Under the pieces are notes generated by a model, which ran no database searches, was not told the origin of the DNA, and saw only the letters and a list, made by a program, of their open reading frames with translations. This document shows, piece after piece, positions 6,446 through 11,158 of a stretch of DNA of 11,158 nucleotides (positions are counted from its first letter, which is position 1; the number at the start of each line of letters is the position of its first letter). A program made the translations under genes and the position numbers. Source of the stretch: Caulobacteraceae bacterium. GTDB lineage: Bacteria; Pseudomonadota; Alphaproteobacteria; Caulobacterales; Caulobacteraceae. The DNA lies in the NCBI GenBank assembly GCA_013815405.1, contig JACDGF010000031.1, positions 1 to 11,158 of the forward strand, in the 5' to 3' direction.

Positions 6446-7501
6446 ATGGGCGGACTCGCGGCCTATTCGGAAACCATCCTGGAACCCGATCTGCCGATCA
6501 TCGATCCACACCATCATCTGTGGGATCGGCCGGCGGCCCTGATCGCCACCTTGCCGCCCCCCCGGCACGGTTTCGAGCATCTGCTGCGGCGAGTTCCCCG
6601 CTATTTGCTGGACGAGCTGCTGGCCGATCTCGCCAGCGGCCACAACGTCCGCGCCACGGTCTATCTGGAATGCGGGTCCATGTACCGGGCGGCGGGCCCG
6701 GCGGCCCTGCGCCCCGTGGGCGAGACCGAGTTCGTCGCCTGCGTCGCGGCGGTGACCGAAAGCGGGGCCTATGGCGACGTCCGCGCCTGCGCCGGCATCG
6801 TCGGTCACGCCGACCTCACCTTGGGCGACCCCGTGGCGGACGTTCTCGAAGCGCATCTCGCCGCCGGCGGGGGCCGGTTTCGCGGCATCCGGCAGAGCGC
6901 CTCGTTCGATCCCGATTCGGAGGTGCTGGGCCCCCTGGCCCGCATCGGCGCGGGCCTCTATCGCTCGGCGAAATTCCGCGACGGCTTCGCGCGGCTCGCG
7001 CCGCTGGGCCTCTCCTTCGACGCCTGGCTGCTCGAACCCCAGCTGGGCGACCTCGTGAATCTGGCGCGGGCCTTTCCCGAAACCGCCATCGTCCTTGACC
7101 ATGTGGGAACGCCGCTAGGCATCGGCGCCTATGCCGGCCGGCGACAGGAGCGTTTCGGCGCGTGGCGCCAATCGATGGCCGCCCTGGCCGCCTTGCCCAA
7201 TGTTTCGGTCAAGGTCGGTGGCCTGGCCATGGTCTTCGCCGGATTTCCCTCCTTCATGGCCAGCCGCCCGGCGCCGTCGGCCCAGCTGGCGGCCGAGTGG
7301 AAGCCGTATGTCGAGGCCTGCATCGAGGCGTTCGGCGTGGGGCGCTGCATGTTCGAGAGCAACTTCCCGGTGGACAGCGGCAGCTGCGGCTACGCCGTGC
7401 TGTGGAACGCCTTCAAGCGCCTGACCGCGGGCTGTTCCGCCGACGAAAAGGCCGCCCTGTTCAGCGAAACCGCCCGGCGTGTCTACCGCCTGGAGATTTG
7501 A
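6446..7501 (+). CDS. Amidohydrolase-2 family TIM-barrel hydrolase (COG3618)
   Basis: A 351-residue metal-dependent hydrolase of the amidohydrolase superfamily; characterised relatives open sugar or aromatic lactones (L-fuconolactonase, LigI type) or decarboxylate aromatic acids. Seen: the N-terminal metal motif IIDPHHHLWD (18-27; H22 and H24), a barrel strand ending GIRQSASFD (147-155), IVLDHVGTP (215-223; H219), VSVKVGGLAM (253-262) and the C-terminal FESNFPVD (303-310; active-site D310). The length and motif order match COG3618 closely. The ATG at 6446 lacks a strong ribosome site and sits 10 bases after the previous stop, so it may depend on coupling. The acyl-CoA ligase gene starts 8 bases later, suggesting that the acid released here, or a product of it, is then activated with CoA. 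The substrate is unknown. Confidence 0.92.
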   Translation: MGGLAAYSETILEPDLPIIDPHHHLWDRPAALIATLPPPRHGFEHLLRRVPRYLLDELLADLASGHNVRATVYLECGSMYRAAGPAALRPVGETEFVACVAAVTESGAYGDVRACAGIVGHADLTLGDPVADVLEAHLAAGGGRFRGIRQSASFDPDSEVLGPLARIGAGLYRSAKFRDGFARLAPLGLSFDAWLLEPQLGDLVNLARAFPETAIVLDHVGTPLGIGAYAGRRQERFGAWRQSMAALAALPNVSVKVGGLAMVFAGFPSFMASRPAPSAQLAAEWKPYVEACIEAFGVGRCMFESNFPVDSGSCGYAVLWNAFKRLTAGCSADEKAALFSETARRVYRLEI

Positions 7502-7509
7502 GGCGCGCC

Positions 7510-9210
7510 ATGCACTACGCCGAGTTGAAGCGGGCCTGGACCGAGCTCACCGCGCCCGGGGCGCCCTTCGAGATCGCCATCGTGGAGGTGGGCGGGATTG
7601 CCCTGCGCGCCTACCGGCACGCGCCGCCGGACATCCGCGCCCTGTGGCTCTCCACCGGCGCCTTCGCGGACCGAACCTATCTGGTCTACCGGGGCGAGCG
7701 CCTGACCTACGGCCAGGCCCACGCCCAGGCGGACGCCATCGCCGGCTGGCTGGCGGCGCGGGGGGTGGCGAGCGGCGATCGGGTGGCGATCGCCATGCGC
7801 AACTATCCCGAATGGCTGCTGGTCTATTGGGCGTGCGTGTCCATGGGCGTGGCGGTGGTGGGCATGAACGCCTGGTGGGTGGCCGAGGAGATGGACTATG
7901 CGATCCGGGACTGCGCGCCCAAGGCCATTTTCTGCGACCCCGAACGTCTGGCGAGGATCGCCGAATGCCCGGGCCTGACCGATGGCATCGAGGTTGTGGT
8001 CACCCGGCTGGACGAGCCGCCGCCGGGGTCAGTCGCCTGGTCCGAGGTCATCGGCTCGGACCTTGCCATGCCCGCCGCCGACATCGACCCCGACGCCGAC
8101 GCCTGCATCTTCTACACCTCGGGCACCACCGGCTTTCCCAAGGGCGCGCGGCTCACCCATCGCGGCTGTCTCGCCAATCTGATGAGCATGGCCTTTTCCG
8201 GCCAGGTCCAGGCCCTGGCGACCATGCGGGCGACCGGCGTTCAGCCCGATCCCGGAGCGCCGGTTCCGATCCCGATCGCCCTTCTCCCGACCCCGCTGTT
8301 CCATGTCACCGCCAACAACTGCGCCGCCTATGCGGTCACCGCGGCCGGCGGGACCCTGGTCCTGATGCATCGCTGGGACCCTGGCGAGGCGCTGGAGCTG
8401 ATCGAGCGCGAGCGGGTGACCGCCTTCGCCGGCGTGCCGGTCATGGCGCGCGAGCTGATCGGCCATCCCGATCTTCCCCGCCGGGACACCTCCAGCCTGC
8501 TCACCCTGGGAGGCGGGGGCGCTCAGCTTCAGCCCGACTTGGTCGGGAGGATCGACGCCGAGGTCGCGACCGCGCGGCCCAACACCGGCTACGGCATGAC
8601 CGAGACCTGCGGCATCATCACCGCGGTGGCCGCCGACTTCTTCATCGACAAGCCCGACAGCTGCGGCCCCGCCATGCCCTGCTACGAGTATAAATGCGTC
8701 GACGACGAGGGCCGGGCCGTCCCGCCCGGAGCGCTGGGAGAGCTCTGGGTGCGCGGGGTCCAGGTGATCAAGGGGTATTTGAACCGGCCCGAGGAGACGG
8801 CCCAGGCCATCACCGACGGCTGGCTCCATACCGGCGACGTGGCGCGGGTGGACGAGGACGGCTTCATCTTCATCGTCGACCGCAAGAAGGACATGGTCCT
8901 GCGCGGCGGCGAGAACGTCTATTGCGCCGAGGTCGAAGCCTCGATCCACCGCCATCCGGCGGTGGCCGAATGCTGCGTGTTCGGCGTTGTCGACGAGCGG
9001 CTGGGCGAGGAGGTCGGCGCCGCCATCGTGCTTCGCGCCGGCGAGAACCTTGGCCCCAGGGAGCTGCGCGCCCATTGCGAGGGGATCATGGCGCGGCACA
9101 AGATCCCCCGCTACCTGTGGTTCCTAGCCGACCCCATACCCCGCAACGCCAGCGGCAAGTTCCTCAAGCGGCAATTGCGGGAAAGCCTGTCGGTGGAAGA
9201 GGCCGGCTAA
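7510..9210 (+). CDS. Class I acyl-CoA ligase (AMP-binding, ANL superfamily)
   Basis: A 566-residue adenylate-forming enzyme that activates a carboxylic acid with ATP and joins it to CoA. All core motifs are present: A3 P-loop FYTSGTTGFPKG (201-212), a gate region with PLFHVT (262-267), A5 GYGMTET (360-366), A7 WLHTGDVARVDEDG (438-451), A8 hinge DRKKDMVLRGGENVYCAEVE (457-476) and A10 NASGK with catalytic K550. The C-terminal domain is complete, with no carrier-protein extension, so it is a stand-alone ligase and not an NRPS unit. The start at 7510 is preceded by GAGG with 6 bases of spacing; the long in-frame stretch upstream lies inside the amidohydrolase gene and is not used. Fatty, aryl or steroid-side-chain acids are all possible. 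Its TAA shares bases with the TAG of the convergent aminotransferase. Confidence 0.95.
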   Translation: MHYAELKRAWTELTAPGAPFEIAIVEVGGIALRAYRHAPPDIRALWLSTGAFADRTYLVYRGERLTYGQAHAQADAIAGWLAARGVASGDRVAIAMRNYPEWLLVYWACVSMGVAVVGMNAWWVAEEMDYAIRDCAPKAIFCDPERLARIAECPGLTDGIEVVVTRLDEPPPGSVAWSEVIGSDLAMPAADIDPDADACIFYTSGTTGFPKGARLTHRGCLANLMSMAFSGQVQALATMRATGVQPDPGAPVPIPIALLPTPLFHVTANNCAAYAVTAAGGTLVLMHRWDPGEALELIERERVTAFAGVPVMARELIGHPDLPRRDTSSLLTLGGGGAQLQPDLVGRIDAEVATARPNTGYGMTETCGIITAVAADFFIDKPDSCGPAMPCYEYKCVDDEGRAVPPGALGELWVRGVQVIKGYLNRPEETAQAITDGWLHTGDVARVDEDGFIFIVDRKKDMVLRGGENVYCAEVEASIHRHPAVAECCVFGVVDERLGEEVGAAIVLRAGENLGPRELRAHCEGIMARHKIPRYLWFLADPIPRNASGKFLKRQLRESLSVEEAG

Positions 9211-10209
9211 GGGTCTCCACCCCCCGCCGTGCGCAGAGCCCGGGAGACGGCCTCGAGCCCGCCCTCCAGCTCGGCCGGCGTCGGCCAACCATAGCCGATC
9301 CGGAAAAAGCGATCCGGCTGTTCGAACCAACGCCCGGGCCCGACCAAGGCGCCGTACTCCTCATAGACGGTGCGATAGAAGACGTCGGTGTCGACGCCCT
9401 CGCCCGCGCGCATACGCGGTAAAGCATACGCAACCGCCGCCGGGCGTGACCCATTCCAGCAACGGTTCGCCGTCCATCCAGGCCGCAACCCGCGCCAGGG
9501 CGTCCCTCAGGCGCCGGTCGTTTCCCTCCAGCCAGGCATCGGCCCCGGCATCGGCGTGGGCGGCGATGGCTTCGTCCACCACGCTGCCGAAGATGCCGCT
9601 CTGTTCCTTGGCGCACAGGAATCGATGGATCAGCGAAGGCGAACGCGACACGATCCACCCGACGCGGATGCCCGGAATGCCGAAGCTCTTGGGCAGCGAG
9701 CCGACGCTGATCGCGCGCTCGCTCAGAGTCGCGACCGGCGGCGGGGCCCGCGCAAGGGACATCTCCCGGTAGGTCTCGTCCACCAGGACATACGCGCCGC
9801 CGCGTTCGGCCAGCCCGATCACCTGTCGCAGGCAATCGGCGCCCAGCGCGACTCCGGTGGGATTGTGCGGCGTCGTCAGGCTGATCAGCTTGGTCTCCGG
9901 CCCGGCCATGCCGGCCGGGGCGTCGAGGTCCAAGGCGAATCCGCGATCGAAATCCAGGTCCAGGCAGTCCACGGCGCACCCCAGGACGCGGGGGGTCACG
10001 ATATTATTCGTGGCGTAATTGGGCCGCTCGACGATGACGTGGTCGCCCGTTCGGAGCAGTGAGATCGCCACGATGAACAGAGCCGCCGACGCGCCGGCGG
10101 TGATCAGCACATTGTCCGGCGTCAGGCCGCCACCCGTCCGCGCGGCGATCAGCGCCCGCAGGGTCGGGTCGCCTGTGCGAGCGTCGCACAAAGTCCCTTG
10201 ATCGGCCAT
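9207..10209 (-). pseudogene. Class I/II PLP aminotransferase, frameshifted near 9420 and N-terminally short
   Basis: Fold-type I pyridoxal-phosphate aminotransferase. From the ATG at 10209: TGDPTLRALIA (12-22), ITAGASAALF (36-45), cofactor-site NYAT (64-67), PHNPTG (114-119), VDETYRE (143-149; D144) and SLPKSFG with PLP lysine K174, then GIRVGW (180-185). The reading frame holds to WVTPGGGCVCF (253-263). The family sequence then continues in another frame as PRMRAGEGVDTDVFYR, down to RIGYGW with the substrate-carboxylate Arg and the TAG at 9209-9207. Skipping one base, the T at plus 9420, joins them into about 333 residues. Relatives have roughly 370-395. About 50 N-terminal residues are missing, and no frame between 10210 and 10315 supplies them. 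Decay is therefore likely, although an assembly indel could explain the inner break alone. Substrate unknown. Confidence 0.75.
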
Positions 10210-10314
10210 GCCCGGCCGGCCTGGCCGCCCGGATGAACCGCGCCTGTCGCGAGGTTTCAGACTTCCTTCAGAGACCGGAGGCTAAAACTTCGATGGGTAA
10301 ATCGGAGACGTGAG

Positions 10315-10539
10315 ATGAGCGGCAAGGCCCGCGCCATCGACTGGCAGTACCTGGACCGCCCGCGCGGCGACGCTGTGGGCGTGGGCGACCTCGTCTCCGC
10401 CGCCGCCGGCGGTCTGCCGATCTACGCCGTCGTGGCCCTGGCGGACGGGCGGGCGCGGCTTCGCGACCGACAGAACGGCGCCGACCGGGTGATGGCGCTA
10501 AGCGACCTGCACTGGAAAATCCGCGAGACGCTGGACTAA
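10315..10539 (+). CDS. Small protein of unknown function, 74 residues
   Basis: I do not recognise a named family. The protein has a short polar start followed by VGVGDLVSAAAGG, LPIYAVVALADGRARLRD and GADRVMALSDLHWKI. This alternation of short strands with a GD turn looks like a small SH3-like beta barrel, as in YodC/DUF2158 proteins; that likeness is inference only. There is no membrane segment or signal peptide, and the composition fits the surrounding genes. GGAG at 10304-10307, seven bases before the ATG, supports the start. It is divergent from the aminotransferase, with 105 bases between starts, and a hairpin directly follows its stop, so it may be a single-gene transcript. Confidence 0.7.
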   Translation: MSGKARAIDWQYLDRPRGDAVGVGDLVSAAAGGLPIYAVVALADGRARLRDRQNGADRVMALSDLHWKIRETLD

Positions 10540-10540
10540 A

Positions 10541-10567
10541 GGGGCGCGTCGGCGCGCTCCCGTGTTT
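10541..10567 (+). terminator. Hairpin directly after the 74-residue gene
   Basis: GGGGCGCG (10541-10548) pairs with CGCGCTCC (10553-10560) over eight positions with one G-T pair and a TCGG loop, two bases after the stop codon at 10539. It is followed by CGTGTTT, a poor T-run, so it is only a weak intrinsic terminator candidate. Confidence 0.35.
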
Positions 10568-10593
10568 ACAGGCCAAAAGCAAGCGCCTATTCC
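10565..10593 (+). promoter_or_regulatory. Weak candidate promoter before the sorbosone-dehydrogenase-type gene
   Basis: TTTACA (10565-10570) is one base from the TTGACA consensus and is followed after exactly 17 bases by TATTCC (10588-10593), a poor match to TATAAT. The position, about 30 bases before the start codon of the next gene, is plausible, but the -10 element is weak. Confidence 0.25.
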
Positions 10594-10624
10594 CGGCGTC
10601 CGCCCCGCCCAAAGGGGGATGACC

Positions 10625-11158
10625 ATGCCCTGGAGATCCGCCGCCGTCGCCGCCGCCGTGGCCGGCGCGGCGGGCGCCGCCCCGGTTGGCGATTGGCGCG
10701 CCGACGCTCCGGGGGCGGTCCATCGGATCACCGTCGCCGACCTGCCCAAGGTCTTCGCCACGCCCCCGGCCGGCGCCCCGGCCGCCGTCGTCTCGCAGCC
10801 GGCGGGCGCTAGGCCTTCGACCCTGCCAGGCTATTCGGTGGGCGCCTTCGCCAAGCTCGACGGCCCGCGCCAGATCCGCGTCTCTCCGGGTGGCGACATC
10901 TTCGTGGCGGAAACCGACCAGGGACGCATCCGCGTCCTGCGCGCCGCCGACGGGGCGCGGACGGCGGCCGGCGTCTCGACCTTCGCCGAAGGCCTGGACC
11001 GGCCGTTTGGCATCGCCTTTTACCCGTCAGGAGATCCCCGCTGGGTCTATGTCGCCACCGCCAACTCCGTGGCGCGCTACCCCTATCGCGCCGGGGACCT
11101 CAAGGCGCGGGCGCCGGCCCAGACCATCGTGGCCAGGCTCGCCGCCACCACGCGGGGC
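10625..11158 (+). CDS. Sorbosone dehydrogenase-type PQQ beta-propeller protein, 3'-partial
   Basis: The first 178 residues of an exported protein of the glucose/sorbosone dehydrogenase family (COG2133), six-bladed propellers that often bind PQQ and oxidise sugars or aldoses in the periplasm. The start is MPWRSAAVAAAVAGAAGA, a basic then Ala-rich signal peptide with likely cleavage before APVGD. After a Pro/Ala-rich linker come the propeller motifs LPGYSVGAFAKLDGPRQIRV (72-91), GDIFVAETDQGRIRVL (95-110), LDRPFGIAFYP (129-139) and WVYVATANSVARYPYRAGDL (145-164), as in this family. It is cut by the right edge, before the region where PQQ and calcium ligands would be expected. Two ATGs compete: the one at 10619 touches AAAGGGGG (10611-10618), whereas the one at 10625 has 6 bases of spacing and is chosen. 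No overlap with the preceding gene. Confidence 0.85.
   Translation, partial: MPWRSAAVAAAVAGAAGAAPVGDWRADAPGAVHRITVADLPKVFATPPAGAPAAVVSQPAGARPSTLPGYSVGAFAKLDGPRQIRVSPGGDIFVAETDQGRIRVLRAADGARTAAGVSTFAEGLDRPFGIAFYPSGDPRWVYVATANSVARYPYRAGDLKARAPAQTIVARLAATTRG

Noticed and set aside
7162..7509. In-frame upstream extension of the acyl-CoA ligase
   Set aside because: It lies within the amidohydrolase coding sequence, and the ATG at 7510 has a GAGG site and the correct family N-terminus.
8029..9099. A 356-residue frame opposite the acyl-CoA ligase
   Set aside because: It is antisense to the best-conserved part of the ligase, has no ribosome site and no recognisable motif.
10268..10723. A 151-residue minus-strand frame across the 74-residue gene and the next start
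   Set aside because: Arg/Pro/Gly-rich without motifs, and it crosses two plus-strand genes with good ribosome sites.

Overview
The window is GC-rich, gene-dense bacterial chromosome with short gaps, same-strand runs and typical housekeeping and catabolic genes. A SelO without a C-terminal Cys/Sec tail, a pteridine-reductase-type SDR next to folB, a DUF4870-type membrane protein and palindromes built on CCTCTCCC/GGGAGAGG all fit an alphaproteobacterium. Caulobacterales or a relative is my best guess, but this is inferred from protein style and not tested by search. I see no phage, plasmid, CRISPR, insertion-sequence, tRNA or rRNA signal.

Layout. (1) 1-347, plus: the C-terminal part of a VanY-type D,D-carboxypeptidase cut by the left edge. 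(2) 369-4489, minus: in transcription order an aldehyde dehydrogenase, the protein AMPylase SelO, and an APH/ACAD11-type phosphotransferase whose frame is broken by one base near 1190. (3) 4490-4789: a 300-base gap with a good sigma70-like promoter and a 169-base compound inverted repeat ending in a T-run. (4) 4790-9210, plus: a tightly packed probable operon made of a 26-residue one-helix membrane peptide, a PTR1/FolM-like reductase, folB, a DUF4870-type membrane protein, a COG3618 amidohydrolase and a class I acyl-CoA ligase. (5) 9207-10209, minus: a class I/II aminotransferase that is frameshifted near 9420 and lacks its usual N-terminus; its stop codon overlaps the ligase stop. (6) 10315-10539, plus: a 74-residue unknown protein. 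(7) 10625 to the right edge, plus: the start of an exported sorbosone-dehydrogenase-type beta-propeller protein.

How the genes may work together. The reductase and folB form a pterin module, probably for making or recycling reduced folate or monapterin. The amidohydrolase and acyl-CoA ligase look like consecutive catabolic steps: hydrolysis to a free acid, then CoA activation. The aldehyde dehydrogenase, broken kinase and aminotransferase are generic metabolic genes whose substrates cannot be read from sequence.

I did not find a clear new multi-gene system. The most unusual items are the compound inverted repeat, whose two copies keep a hairpin while changing its bases, the overlooked small membrane peptide coupled to the reductase by a TTGA overlap, and two single-base frame breaks in otherwise well-conserved genes. 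Those breaks could be real decay or assembly indels.
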